A stretch of 38,526 nucleotides of DNA from Microcella sp. (GTDB lineage Bacteria > Actinomycetota > Actinomycetes > Actinomycetales > Microbacteriaceae). The position numbers and the translations under genes are program-made. Where the stretch lies: contig NZ_JAUSMI010000161.1 of NCBI RefSeq assembly GCF_030645145.1, positions 1 through 38,526 of the forward strand, in the 5' to 3' direction. Below the pieces are notes generated by a model that made no database searches, was not told the origin of the DNA, and saw nothing but the letters and a program-made list of their open reading frames with translations. Shown one piece after another: positions 23,783 through 33,091 of the stretch. Position 1 is the stretch's first letter, and each line of letters starts with the position of its first letter.

Positions 23783-25016
23783 GCATCCCCCGCTCGAACG
23801 CCTCGATGAACTGCCGACCCGAATCGGCCCAGTTCACATCGACGACCGACTCCGACATCGCGATGGCGCGCTCGACCTGATCGGGGCGATCCACGATCTC
23901 GACCATGCGGCGCGCGATCGCCATCGGGGAGGCGGGAACGTACTCGATGTGCGGGTTGTCGCTCACCATGCGGTTGTTCGGGCCGTCGTTGACGACCGGT
24001 GCGACGCCGCTCGACATGAGCTCGAGCGGGAGGAGCGACATGTTCGACAGGGACATGACGAGACCGGCCGCGCACCGGTTGTAGAGCGCGTTGAGCTCGG
24101 AGACGTCGAGCATGGCCTCGTTGCGGAAGGCGAACGGGAGCTCCCAGTTCGAGACGTCCCATCCCGCCATGTTGATCGGCACGTCCGGTCGCATCCGGGC
24201 GAAGTCGGCGAGCGCCAGCACACCGAACTCGAAGGCCCGGCGCTCGGTCACGGGCCGGGCGTAGAAGAAGACCTCGTTCCGGCGCTCGCGGTTCGTCACC
24301 GAGTAGTGGACCTTGTCGACCGCGAAGTCGAAGGAATCGGTCGTCATGCCGTACTCGTCCCGCAGCTTGTGCGCGAGCCAGCCGCCGGCCGTGATGCCGT
24401 GGAAGCCGAACCGGTAGGTGTTCTCGGCGAGGAGCGACTGCGACCCGAGCGCGTAGAAGCTCGGCTCGAAATCCTGCACGAAGTAGAAGCGGCGGGCGCG
24501 GCTCGGGTCGCGGAAGACGGGGTACGCGGTCTCCCAGCCGGTCGCGAAGATCGCCTGCGCCTCGGGGTGGATGCCGTCCTCCGGGCGGTAGAGGCGGATG
24601 TCGGCCTCGACGTCGGCGTAGCCGGAGGAGCTCCGGATCATGGCGCGGACGTCGGGGATGCTCACGGGCGCACCGAGCGCGGAGTAGAGGTAGATCGTGC
24701 AGCGGTGACCGGCCTCCTCCGCGAAGCGGATGAAGCGGAACAGGTTCTGATGCCCACCGCTTCCCTGGCCGGGGGTCGACATGACCCACGCGATGTCGAC
24801 CGACCCCTCGGAGACGCTGATGGGGTCGCGCAGCTGCTCGCCCGGCTCTGTCCAGTCGACGGACGCCGCGTCGTCGAGGTCGACGAGGAGGACGGGGCGA
24901 TCCTTGCGCAGCACGGTGTGCGCCTTCGCCGCGACGCGGCTCGCGAATTCGCGGGGACCCTCATCGCGCAGGATGCGGAAGGGTCGCAGCAGTCGGAAGA
25001 GCTTCGGTCGTGCCAT
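23775..25016 (-). CDS. WsaF-like rhamnosyltransferase (GT4/GT-B)
   Basis: A 413-residue enzyme resembling WsaF, the rhamnosyltransferase of the Geobacillus S-layer glycan cluster. Family blocks are DIAWVMSTPGQGSGGHQNLFRFIRFAEEAGH in pieces, RFYFVQDFEPSFYALGS, YRFGFHGITAGGWLAHKL and LSNMSLLPLELMSSGVAPVVNDGPNN, where the last supplies the nucleotide-sugar site. ATG 25016 has GAGGAAC just upstream, but that site lies inside a perfect inverted repeat. It is immediately downstream of rmlA, which supplies dTDP-rhamnose precursor. The name is by motif recognition; linkage specificity is unknown. Confidence 0.83.
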   Translation of the reverse strand: MARPKLFRLLRPFRILRDEGPREFASRVAAKAHTVLRKDRPVLLVDLDDAASVDWTEPGEQLRDPISVSEGSVDIAWVMSTPGQGSGGHQNLFRFIRFAEEAGHRCTIYLYSALGAPVSIPDVRAMIRSSSGYADVEADIRLYRPEDGIHPEAQAIFATGWETAYPVFRDPSRARRFYFVQDFEPSFYALGSQSLLAENTYRFGFHGITAGGWLAHKLRDEYGMTTDSFDFAVDKVHYSVTNRERRNEVFFYARPVTERRAFEFGVLALADFARMRPDVPINMAGWDVSNWELPFAFRNEAMLDVSELNALYNRCAAGLVMSLSNMSLLPLELMSSGVAPVVNDGPNNRMVSDNPHIEYVPASPMAIARRMVEIVDRPDQVERAIAMSESVVDVNWADSGRQFIEAFERGMRG

Positions 25017-25019
25017 GGG

Positions 25020-25036
25020 GTTCCTCTCAGAGGAAC
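25020..25036 (-). promoter_or_regulatory. Hairpin covering the ribosome-binding site of the WsaF-like gene
   Basis: GTTCCTCTCAGAGGAAC is a perfect palindrome around one central base. In the minus-strand mRNA it folds as GUUCCUC-UGA-GAGGAAC, with the GAGG ribosome-binding core in the 3' arm six bases before AUG 25016. It could lower translation, or be an operator in DNA. Confidence 0.5.
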
Positions 25037-25108
25037 GAACCGTTCGCGTCGTCGGGGCGGGATCGTTCGATGTCGTCGGCGCTCCGTCGGAGACCCGACC
25101 GGTCCAGT

Positions 25109-25990
25109 CTATTCGGGCTCGCCGTCGCGGGGCGCGAGGAGGCCCTGCAGATACGTGCCGTATCCACTCTTGGCGAGCGGTGCGGCGAGCTCGGCGAGCC
25201 GCGCGTCATTGATCCACCCGGCGCGCCAGGCGATCTCCTCGATGCACCCGATCTTGAAGCCCTGGCGGTCCTCGATGACGCGCACGTACTCGGAGGCCTG
25301 CATCATCGACTCGAAGGTCCCGGTGTCGAGCCAGGCCGTCCCGCGGTCGAGCACCTGCACCTGCAGGCGACCGGCGTCCAGGTAGTGCTCGTTGATGCTC
25401 GAGATCTCGAGCTCGCCGCGCGCGCTCGGCGTGATCGTCTTCGCGATCTTCACGACCTCGTTGTCGTAGAAGTAGAGGCCGGGCACCGCGTAGCTGCTCT
25501 TCGGCCGCGCGGGCTTCTCCTCGATCGACACCGCGGTCATGGTCTCGTCGAACTCGACGACGCCGTAGGCGCGGGGGTTGGCGACCTGGTAGGCGAAGAT
25601 GAGCCCGCCGTCGATCGTCCCGTGCGAACGGAGCGAGGACCCGAGCCCGGTGCCGTGGAAGATGTTGTCGCCCAGGACGAGCGCGACGCTGTCGTCGCCG
25701 ATGAACTCCTCACCGATGATGAAGGCCTGCGCGAGGCCGTCGGGCGAGGGCTGGACGGCGTACTCCAGACGGATCCCGAGGTCGCTGCCGTCGCCCAGGA
25801 GCGCCTGGAACTGCTCGTTGTACTCGGGCGTCGTGATGATCAGGATCTCGCGGATGTCGGCCATCATGAGCGTCGACAGCGGGTAGTAGATCATCGGCTT
25901 GTCGTAGATCGGCATGAGCTGCTTCGAGATGCCCTTGGTGATGGGCCACAGCCGCGTGCCCGACCCCCCGGCGAGGATGATTCCCTTCAC
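25109..25990 (-). CDS. rmlA: Glucose-1-phosphate thymidylyltransferase
   Basis: A 293-residue nucleotidyltransferase, the usual RmlA length. The pyrophosphorylase motif [20 protein letters not shown] lies at the N terminus, with [14 protein letters not shown] after it; [29 protein letters not shown] and [15 protein letters not shown] are the deoxythymidine and glucose-binding blocks. GTG 25990 begins the conserved MKGIILAGG strand and has GGAAGGGAA just upstream. It makes dTDP-glucose from glucose-1-phosphate and dTTP, first step of dTDP-L-rhamnose synthesis, and leads an operon of three downstream genes. It diverges from rmlB. Confidence 0.95.
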   Translation of the reverse strand: MKGIILAGGSGTRLWPITKGISKQLMPIYDKPMIYYPLSTLMMADIREILIITTPEYNEQFQALLGDGSDLGIRLEYAVQPSPDGLAQAFIIGEEFIGDDSVALVLGDNIFHGTGLGSSLRSHGTIDGGLIFAYQVANPRAYGVVEFDETMTAVSIEEKPARPKSSYAVPGLYFYDNEVVKIAKTITPSARGELEISSINEHYLDAGRLQVQVLDRGTAWLDTGTFESMMQASEYVRVIEDRQGFKIGCIEEIAWRAGWINDARLAELAAPLAKSGYGTYLQGLLAPRDGEPE

Positions 25991-26037
25991 AGCGTTCCCT
26001 TCCGACCCCGGCGGCGATGGCCGTCGGCGACCGGCCG

Positions 26038-26043
26038 AGTCTA
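26038..26043 (-). promoter_or_regulatory. Candidate -10 element of the rmlA operon
   Basis: TAGACT on the minus strand lies 47 nt before the GTG of rmlA, leaving a leader of about 40 nt with a ribosome-binding site. It is 18 bp from the divergent rmlB -10 candidate. Confidence 0.42.
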
Positions 26044-26060
26044 GCAACGGGCCTCCCCCG

Positions 26061-27068
<1,008 letters not shown>

Positions 27069-27070
27069 CG

Positions 27071-27931
27071 ATGACGCGCTACCTCATCACGGGGGCGGGC
27101 GGGATGCTCGGCCGCGACCTGCAGACCGCCCTCCGCGGGCGGGCGGTCACCGCGGCCGCGCGACGCGAGCTCGACATCGCCGACGCCGACGCGGCCCGCG
27201 AGGCGGTGCGCGGCCATGACGTAATCATCAACGCCGCCGCCTACACGAAGGTCGACGACGCGGAGTCGCACGAGGACGACGCGCTGCGGGTCAACGCGCT
27301 CGGTGCGGAGAACCTCGCGCGGGCCGCCGCCGAGGAGGGCGCCGTCCTCGTCCAGCTCTCCACGGACTACGTGTTCGACGGCACGGCGACCTCGCCCTAC
27401 GCGGAGGATGCGCCGCTCGCCCCGGTGTCGGCCTACGGCCGGACGAAGGCCGAGGGCGAGCGCCGGGCCCTGGCCGCGCATCCGGACGGCACGATCGTCG
27501 TGCGCACCGCCTGGCTGTACGGGCAGCACGGGCCGAACTTCGCCGCCACGATGCTCGCGCTCGCCGCGCAGCGCGCCACCCTGACCGTCGTCGACGACCA
27601 GCGCGGCCAGCCGACCTGGACCCACGACCTCGCCGAGCAGATCGTGCGCCTCCTCGACTCGGGCGCGCGCTCGGGCGTCGTGCACGGCACCTCGTCGGGC
27701 GAGACGACGTGGTTCGGCTTCGCCCGAGCGGTCTTCGAGGAAGCCGGGCTGGACCCGGAGCGCGTGCAGCCCACCGACTCGTCGACGTTCGTCCGCCCCG
27801 CACCGCGCCCGGCCTACTCGGTGCTCGGACACGACGCCTGGGCGCCTCTCGGGCTCGAGTCCATCCGCGACTGGCGCTCCGCCCTCGCCGACGCGTGGCG
27901 CTCGGGGGCTATCGCCCGCCCGTCCGCGTAG
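27071..27931 (+). CDS. rmlD: dTDP-4-dehydrorhamnose reductase
   Basis: A 286-residue SDR-fold reductase. RYLITGAGGMLGRDL binds NADPH, INAAAYTKVDDAE and QLSTDYVFDG are the RmlD blocks, and AYGRTKAEGE holds the Tyr-x3-Lys pair; RTAWLYG and GQPTWTHDLA follow. ATG 27071 lies 2 nt after the rmlB stop; GTG 27065, overlapping that stop as GTGA, is an alternative two codons earlier. It makes the final reduction to dTDP-L-rhamnose. Its last 23 nt overlap the convergent glycosyltransferase gene. Confidence 0.93.
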   Translation: MTRYLITGAGGMLGRDLQTALRGRAVTAAARRELDIADADAAREAVRGHDVIINAAAYTKVDDAESHEDDALRVNALGAENLARAAAEEGAVLVQLSTDYVFDGTATSPYAEDAPLAPVSAYGRTKAEGERRALAAHPDGTIVVRTAWLYGQHGPNFAATMLALAAQRATLTVVDDQRGQPTWTHDLAEQIVRLLDSGARSGVVHGTSSGETTWFGFARAVFEEAGLDPERVQPTDSSTFVRPAPRPAYSVLGHDAWAPLGLESIRDWRSALADAWRSGAIARPSA

Positions 27932-28937
27932 CGGGCTGGACCAGGTCGCGCGCGATGTCGATCGCCCCGCGGCTGTAGCGGGAGTAGCGTCCCGCGATCA
28001 CGCCGGCGAGGATGCTCGGCAGCCGCAGCGGCTGCGCGTGGGGCATGGAGGCGCGGGTCCGCTCGTGCGCGAGCTTGGCACGCGCGAGCCGGAGGGCGTC
28101 CGCCCGGTCGGGCCGCTGCTCGAGCCGCTCGACGAGGGCGGCGGCGCGGGCGACGAGCCGCGGCGCCCGCTCGTCGCGCGGCTCGCGCAGCCGCTCCCAG
28201 CGCCGTGCCCACGTGACCTCGCTCGCGCCGATGACGTTCGCGCCGTGCTGGCGGTAGTCGAGCCACGGCTCCGGCACGAGTCGCAGCCCGCCGTCGACGG
28301 CGGCCATCATCGCGAGCCACTCGTCGTGCACCCACGACTCGGGGAATGGCATCGACCGCTCGGCGAGCTCCCGTCGCAGCAGCACCGTCGCCCCCGTCAC
28401 GAGGTTGCGCCGGATGAGCACCTCGAGCGCGGCACCCCGCTCCAGGAGCGCGATCTCGCGCGGGCTCGCCTCGAGGGTCGAGAGCAGGCGCGCGCCCGAG
28501 TCGCGGCCGTCCGCATCGACGAGCCGGGCATCCGTGTGCACGAGGAGGACGGCCGGATCGGCGAAGAGCGGGAGGAGGCGCGCGAGGCGACCGGCGGGCC
28601 ACACGTCGTCCTGGTCGCTCAGAGCGACGACGTCGCCCGAGCACGCCGCGATGGTCTGCTCGAAATTGCGGGTGACGCCGAGAGGGGCGTCGCGCTCCAT
28701 GATCCGGAGAGCGATGGTCGAGTCCGGATGCTCTGCCCGGTGCCGCGCGACCGCCGCGCGGATTACGGCGACCGTGCCGTCCGTCGACGCGTCGTCGCCG
28801 ACCACGAGCTCCGCGGGCGCGGGCTCCTGGTCGAGGATGCTCCGCACCTGCTCGCCGGCGTACGCCGCGCCGTTGTGCGTGCACAGGGCGACCGATACCG
28901 CCAGCGGAGAGCCGGGCGACGGCGGGGCGGAGGGCAT
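27909..28937 (-). CDS. Family 2 glycosyltransferase
   Basis: A 342-residue GT-A enzyme: VSVALCTHNGAAYAGEQVRSIL, LVVGDDASTDGTVAVI, GVTRNFEQTIAACSGDVVALSDQDDVWP with SDQDD as metal-binding motif, and WVHDEWLAMMAA as the acceptor-side acidic block. The DQDDVW form is common in GT2 enzymes of O-antigen and rhamnan clusters. ATG 28937 lies 6 nt after a TAGGCT hexamer, again suggesting a leaderless message. It is a single-gene unit wedged between rmlBD and the WbbL-like gene, sharing a 41-bp divergent promoter region with the latter. Confidence 0.87.
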   Translation of the reverse strand: MPSAPPSPGSPLAVSVALCTHNGAAYAGEQVRSILDQEPAPAELVVGDDASTDGTVAVIRAAVARHRAEHPDSTIALRIMERDAPLGVTRNFEQTIAACSGDVVALSDQDDVWPAGRLARLLPLFADPAVLLVHTDARLVDADGRDSGARLLSTLEASPREIALLERGAALEVLIRRNLVTGATVLLRRELAERSMPFPESWVHDEWLAMMAAVDGGLRLVPEPWLDYRQHGANVIGASEVTWARRWERLREPRDERAPRLVARAAALVERLEQRPDRADALRLARAKLAHERTRASMPHAQPLRLPSILAGVIAGRYSRYSRGAIDIARDLVQPATRTGGR

Positions 28938-28943
28938 GACCCC

Positions 28944-28949
28944 AGCCTA
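28944..28949 (-). promoter_or_regulatory. Candidate -10 element of the leftward glycosyltransferase
   Basis: TAGGCT ends 6 nt before ATG 28937 on the minus strand. Its partner for the divergent gene is 14 bp away. Confidence 0.42.
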
Positions 28950-28963
28950 GAAGCGCGCGACAG

Positions 28964-28969
28964 TACGAT
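28964..28969 (+). promoter_or_regulatory. Candidate -10 element of the WbbL-like gene
   Basis: TACGAT lies 9 nt before ATG 28979, giving at most a few leader bases. Confidence 0.42.
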
Positions 28970-28978
28970 GACATCACC

Positions 28979-29863
28979 ATGAGGACGGATGCGAGCGACG
29001 CCGGCGAGCGCGTGGGCGTCGTGACCGTGGCCTACCGCTCCGACGCCGTGCTGCCCGGGCTGCTGGCCTCCCTGCACGCCGCGATCTCCGAGCCGTTCGC
29101 GACCGTCATCGCGGACAACCTCCCGGCGGAGGGCGGCGCGGCGCGCGCGCTCGCCGAGGCGCACGGCGCTCGGTACGTGCCGCTCGCGGAGAACCCCGGC
29201 TACGGCGGGGCGGTCAACGCCGCCGTCGCCGCCCTGCCCGACTCGGTGCGGTGGATCGTGGTGAGCAACCCGGACGTCGAGTTCCGCGCCGGCTCGATCG
29301 ACGCGCTCCTCGCGACGGGCGAGCAGGACGAGCGCATCGGCGCGGTCGGACCGGCTGTGGAGAACTCCGACGGCACCGTGTACCCCTCGGCTCGCGCGAT
29401 CCCGTCCCTGCGGACGGGGATCGGGCACGCCCTGTTCGCCAACATCTGGAAGTCGAATCCCTGGACGGCCGCGTACCGGGACGGGGCGGTCGTCTCCGGC
29501 GAGCGCCGCGACGTCGGCTGGCTCTCCGGCTCGTGCCTCGTCGTCCGCCGCTCGGCCTTCGAACGGATCGGCGGTTTCGACGACGGCTACTTCATGTACT
29601 TCGAGGACGTCGACCTCGGCCACCGCCTCGGTCGTGCGGGCTACCGCAGCGTCTACGAGCCGTCCGCGCGCGCGCTCCACACCGGTGCGCACTCGACGGG
29701 GGCGGAGTCGGCGCGGATGGTGCGGGCGCACCACGAGAGCGCGAAGAGATTCCTGCGCGGGAAGTACCGCGCCTGGTACCTGTGGCCCGTGCGCGCGGTG
29801 CTCACGGCGGGGCTCTCGCTCCGGTCGGCCGTCATGACCCGGACGGTGGGTCGACGGGACTAG
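28979..29863 (+). CDS. wbbL: WbbL-like rhamnosyltransferase (family 2)
   Basis: A 294-residue GT-A enzyme close in pattern to mycobacterial WbbL, which adds rhamnose to GlcNAc-PP-polyprenol: ENPGYGGAVNAAVAAL, VVSNPDVEFRAGSIDALL, DGTVYPSARAIPSL, SNPWTAAYR, VGWLSGSCLVVRRSAFERIGGFD in consecutive blocks, YFMYFEDVDLGHRLGRAGY and the late HTGAHSTG. The N terminus VGVVTVAYRSD replaces the common longer GT2 opening, as in WbbL. With rml genes on both sides, dTDP-rhamnose is the likely donor and the product would be the linkage unit of a rhamnose-containing wall polymer. The stop overlaps that of rmlC in a shared CTAG. Confidence 0.88.
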   Translation: MRTDASDAGERVGVVTVAYRSDAVLPGLLASLHAAISEPFATVIADNLPAEGGAARALAEAHGARYVPLAENPGYGGAVNAAVAALPDSVRWIVVSNPDVEFRAGSIDALLATGEQDERIGAVGPAVENSDGTVYPSARAIPSLRTGIGHALFANIWKSNPWTAAYRDGAVVSGERRDVGWLSGSCLVVRRSAFERIGGFDDGYFMYFEDVDLGHRLGRAGYRSVYEPSARALHTGAHSTGAESARMVRAHHESAKRFLRGKYRAWYLWPVRAVLTAGLSLRSAVMTRTVGRRD

Positions 29864-30480
29864 CCCTCCGCGCTCCAGCGAGCGTCGAGGGTCCGGGTGA
29901 ACGCTGACGCGTGCTCCCACGTCGGCAGGAGGCCCGCGGCCCGCGCGTCGAGGAGTGTCGGCGCCTCGAGGTCCTTCGGCGACAGGAGCGGCTCGCCGGC
30001 CTCCGCCGGGAACTCGAGCCCGACCGTCTCATCGAGCGGCGTGACGCCGTGCTCGGCGGCGGGGTTGAAGACCTCGCTCACGAGGTAGGTGACGGTGGAG
30101 CCGTCCTCGAGCGAGACGAACGCGTGCCCGAGCCCCTCGCCGACGTAGACGGCGCGCCGGTCGACGGCGTCGAGGCGCACGGCCTCCCACTTCCCGAAGG
30201 TCGGCGACCCGACCCGGATGTCGATGACGTAGTCGATGACGGCGCCCGCGGTGACGGTGACGTACTTCGCCTGGCTGGGGGGCACGTCGGCGAAGTGGAT
30301 GCCCCGCACGACGCCGCGCCGGGAGACCGATCCGTTGCCCTGGCGCAGGTCGAGCGGATGGCCGACCGCCTCGGCGAGGGCGTCGAAGCGGTACCACTCC
30401 CAGAAGATGCCGCGGTCGTCGGGGAACTGCCGCGGGGTGACCTCGAAAGCGCCGGCGATGGTGAGCTCTCGGATCTGCAT
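29860..30480 (-). CDS. rmlC: dTDP-4-dehydrorhamnose 3,5-epimerase
   Basis: A 206-residue cupin-type epimerase. FPDDRGIFWEWYR, NGSVSRRGVVRGIHF with the catalytic His, VIDYVIDIRVGSPTFGKWEAV with the Asp partner, and YVGEGLGHAFVSLEDGSTVTYLVSE are all family blocks, with the active-site Tyr in the last. ATG 30480 has TAGACT 7 nt upstream and no Shine-Dalgarno. It converts dTDP-4-keto-6-deoxyglucose to dTDP-4-keto-rhamnose, completing the pathway with rmlA, rmlB and rmlD, although it forms its own unit about 1.9 kb from rmlD. Its stop shares CTAG with the wbbL stop. Confidence 0.94.
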   Translation of the reverse strand: MQIRELTIAGAFEVTPRQFPDDRGIFWEWYRFDALAEAVGHPLDLRQGNGSVSRRGVVRGIHFADVPPSQAKYVTVTAGAVIDYVIDIRVGSPTFGKWEAVRLDAVDRRAVYVGEGLGHAFVSLEDGSTVTYLVSEVFNPAAEHGVTPLDETVGLEFPAEAGEPLLSPKDLEAPTLLDARAAGLLPTWEHASAFTRTLDARWSAEG

Positions 30481-30487
30481 GCGATCG

Positions 30488-30493
30488 AGTCTA
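30488..30493 (-). promoter_or_regulatory. Candidate -10 element of rmlC
   Basis: TAGACT on the minus strand lies 7 nt before ATG 30480, predicting a leaderless rmlC transcript. Confidence 0.5.
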
Positions 30494-30538
30494 GATCGGC
30501 GCGGCAGCGCGAACCGGCGGCGCGGACGACGCTCCGAG

Positions 30539-30556
30539 CACCCCCGTTCGGGGGTG
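30539..30556. repeat. Perfect 7-bp inverted repeat upstream of a glycosyltransferase promoter
   Basis: CACCCCC (30539-30545) and GGGGGTG (30550-30556) are exact reverse complements around GTTC. The repeat lies 15 bp upstream of the -10 candidate at 30572 within the rmlC/glycosyltransferase gap, the largest in the window at 139 bp, where a regulator could bind. Confidence 0.5.
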
Positions 30557-30571
30557 GACCGTTCGCGCTGG

Positions 30572-30577
30572 TAGGGT
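30572..30577 (+). promoter_or_regulatory. Candidate extended -10 element of the 30620 glycosyltransferase
   Basis: TGGTAGGGT contains the TG-n extension plus TAGGGT. Transcription would begin near 30584, leaving a leader of about 36 nt ending in GAGAGGAGG before ATG 30620. Confidence 0.42.
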
Positions 30578-30619
30578 CGGCGCGGGGCGGACCCGGCCCC
30601 GGGGAGAGGAGGCGCGCGC

Positions 30620-31765
30620 ATGTCCACGACGACCCTCCGCGTCATCCTCGATCAGGTCGGCACCGAAGCGCCCTCGGGCATCGGCCGGTACGCGCTCGAG
30701 CTCACGAAGCAGCTCATCCTCACGGCGCCCCGCGGCTGCGAGGTCATGGGCATCGTGCCGTCCTCCCCGCAGACCGAGTACGACCGGATCGAGCTCGAGC
30801 TCCCCGGTCTCTCGCGCGTGTTCAAGAGCGCCCTCGATCGCGGCCAGCTCCGCGCCGCGTGGCAGCACGGCTTCACGCGCCTGCCGGGCACGGGCATGAT
30901 CCACGCCCCGAGCCTCTTCGCCCCCCTCTACCGTCACGACCGGATGAACTCCCCCGCGGAGCAGATCGTCGTCACCATCCACGACGCCGTGCCGTGGACG
31001 CACCCCGAGACCCTTCCGGCCTCGGCGGTCTCCTGGAGCAGGGCCATGGCGAAGCGGGCTCACCGCTATGCCGACGCGATCGTGGTCCCGACGCACGCCG
31101 TCGCCGAGCAGCTCGGCGCGGCCCTCCCCTTCGGCGATCGCATCCGGGTGATCGCGGGCGCCGTGAGCAGCGCGCTCACCGTGCCGGCGGATGCCGCGGA
31201 GCGCGCCGAGCGCCTCGAGCTTCCGAACCGCTACGTGCTCGCCGTGGGTCCGTTCGAGGCGAGGAAGGGCATCGCAGAGCTGCTCTGGGCTCTCGCCGAC
31301 ACGCACGCCCCCGACATCGCGCTCGTCCTCGCCGGCCCGACGAGCGGGGCCGACGTCGACCTCGACGGCATCAGGAAGGATGCGCGGCTCTCGCCGGAGC
31401 GCGTCGTGGCGCTCGGCACGCTCGACGACGCCAACCTCGCGACGGTCTACGACCGCGCGGAGGCGGTCATCGTCCCGAGCCTCGCCGAGGGCTTCGCGCT
31501 GCCCGTCCTCGAGGCGATGAGCCTCGGCACGCCGGTCGTCCACTCCGACGCGCCCGCGCTCGTCGAGCTCGCGGCCGACGCCGGGCTCGTCGTGCCGCGG
31601 GAGGACTTCGCCGGCTACCCGCGCCGGCTGGCGGACGCCATCCGGCGCATCCTGGAGGAGCCGCTGCTCGCGGACGACCTCGTCGTCCGCGGCCACGACC
31701 GGGCGCGCGCCTTCAGCTGGCGCGACTCGGCGGAGAAGACCTGGCAGCTCCACGCCGACCTCTGA
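30620..31765 (+). CDS. Family 4 glycosyltransferase
   Basis: A 381-residue GT-B enzyme. VILDQVGTEAPSGIGRYALELTKQL is the N-terminal glycine-rich acceptor loop, VVTIHDAVPWTHPETLP and AIVVPTHAVAEQL follow, YVLAVGPFEARKGIAELLWAL begins the donor domain, and PSLAEGFALPVLEAMSLGTPVVHSD holds the E-x7-E pair. GAGAGGAGG lies about 7-8 nt before ATG 30620. This family includes mannosyl- and rhamnosyltransferases such as WbaZ-like enzymes; the donor cannot be settled. It is a single-gene unit and marks the right edge of the glycan locus, 6 bp from the LCP gene. Confidence 0.88.
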   Translation: MSTTTLRVILDQVGTEAPSGIGRYALELTKQLILTAPRGCEVMGIVPSSPQTEYDRIELELPGLSRVFKSALDRGQLRAAWQHGFTRLPGTGMIHAPSLFAPLYRHDRMNSPAEQIVVTIHDAVPWTHPETLPASAVSWSRAMAKRAHRYADAIVVPTHAVAEQLGAALPFGDRIRVIAGAVSSALTVPADAAERAERLELPNRYVLAVGPFEARKGIAELLWALADTHAPDIALVLAGPTSGADVDLDGIRKDARLSPERVVALGTLDDANLATVYDRAEAVIVPSLAEGFALPVLEAMSLGTPVVHSDAPALVELAADAGLVVPREDFAGYPRRLADAIRRILEEPLLADDLVVRGHDRARAFSWRDSAEKTWQLHADL

Positions 31766-31771
31766 TCGCGG

Positions 31772-33091
31772 TCAGCCCTCGTCGTCGGGGTCGAGCGCCT
31801 CGGCGATCATCGAGCGCGCGAGCTCGTAGTCGGGCTCGACGTTGTCGATGGCGGGCGGGGTGAGCTCGACATCGGCGATGGGCAGCTCGCGCGCCTTCAC
31901 GGCGAGATCGCTCAGCACGCCGAGCATCGACTGCGGGATGTCCGTGCGGACGACCTGCGTGCCCGCGCTCGCGATCGATTCGAAGCGCGTGAGCACGGTC
32001 GCCGGCTCAATCTGCCGCAGGATCGCCTCCTGGATCTGCCGCTGGTGCGCCATGCGGTCGAAGTCGGTCAGGTTGTAGCGGTTGCGGGCGTACCAGAGCG
32101 CCGTGGCGCCGTCCATCCGCTGCTCCCCGGCCTCGATCCGCCCGACGACCGGCCCGCCGTTGATGCCGAGGTCCATCCCCTCCGCGTCGACGACGACTCC
32201 GCCGAGCGCATCGATGAGCTGCGCGAAGCCCTGCATGTCGATGAGCACGGTGTACTGCACGGGTAGCCCCGTGATGCCCTCGACGGCGTCGCGCATCGCC
32301 TCGATGCCCGGCGTGCTGCCCTCGCGCTCGGCGTCCGGGTACAGCTCCGGGTGCTCCTCCGCCCAGGGGTAGAGGTAGCTCACGAGGCACTCGTCGCCGC
32401 AGTCGAAGCCGGTCGGCCACTCCTCCCAGAGCGGCGAGTCCTCCGAGAACGGCGCGTTGTAGAGGTTGCGCGGGATCCCGATCATGGTCACCGCGCCCGT
32501 GCCGGCGTCGACGCTCGCGAGGCTGATGCTGTCGGGGCGCAGCCCGATGCGGTCGGGGCCGGCGTCGCCGCCGAGGAGCAGGATCGTGTACCGGCCGTCG
32601 ATCGGCGCATCGATGAAGCCCCCGGCGAAGACGCTCCCGAGAGTGTCGCGGCCGATGCCGGTCGCCCACGCCGCCCAGCCGGTGCCGCCGACGGCGAGCA
32701 CGAGCGAGAGCGCGACGAATCCGGCGAGCGGGCCACGAGCGCGGGGGCTCGCCCGCACGATCCGCGCGAGGGTGAGCGCGTTGATCGTGGTCGCGAGCCA
32801 GAGCACGGCGTAGAAGATGAGGCCGAGCTGCGCGATCCACAGCACGACGACGTTCGTCGCGATGGTGAGCGCGACGGGCCGCGCGACGAGCATGAGCACG
32901 ACGGCGACGAGCACGACGCCCCACAGGACGAAGGTGGCGCCGACCGCGAACCGGCCCCACCTCCGGTCCCCCGCGAGAAGCTGCGCGGAGCCCGGGATGA
33001 GCAGGTTGAGGCCGAGCAGCCACCAGGCGCGCTTCGCCATGAGCTCCGGCTGGCGCGAGTCGGGGTGCCGCAGCGGCGAGGTGAGGCTCAC
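31772..33091 (-). CDS. LytR-CpsA-Psr (LCP) family glycopolymer transferase with multi-helix N terminus
   Basis: A 439-residue membrane protein. Residues 1-150 hold about four hydrophobic helices (near 22-38, 47-70, 75-105, 122-145) rather than the usual single anchor. The extracellular LCP domain runs from about residue 165: [37 protein letters not shown] with the conserved Asp and Arg, and [26 protein letters not shown] with the pyrophosphate-binding arginines. LCP enzymes move lipid-linked polymers onto peptidoglycan, so this is the likely ligase for the glycan made upstream. GTG 33091 overlaps the purE stop (GTGA); ATG 33040 with GGAG ahead is an alternative. Confidence 0.87.
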   Translation of the reverse strand: MSLTSPLRHPDSRQPELMAKRAWWLLGLNLLIPGSAQLLAGDRRWGRFAVGATFVLWGVVLVAVVLMLVARPVALTIATNVVVLWIAQLGLIFYAVLWLATTINALTLARIVRASPRARGPLAGFVALSLVLAVGGTGWAAWATGIGRDTLGSVFAGGFIDAPIDGRYTILLLGGDAGPDRIGLRPDSISLASVDAGTGAVTMIGIPRNLYNAPFSEDSPLWEEWPTGFDCGDECLVSYLYPWAEEHPELYPDAEREGSTPGIEAMRDAVEGITGLPVQYTVLIDMQGFAQLIDALGGVVVDAEGMDLGINGGPVVGRIEAGEQRMDGATALWYARNRYNLTDFDRMAHQRQIQEAILRQIEPATVLTRFESIASAGTQVVRTDIPQSMLGVLSDLAVKARELPIADVELTPPAIDNVEPDYELARSMIAEALDPDDEG

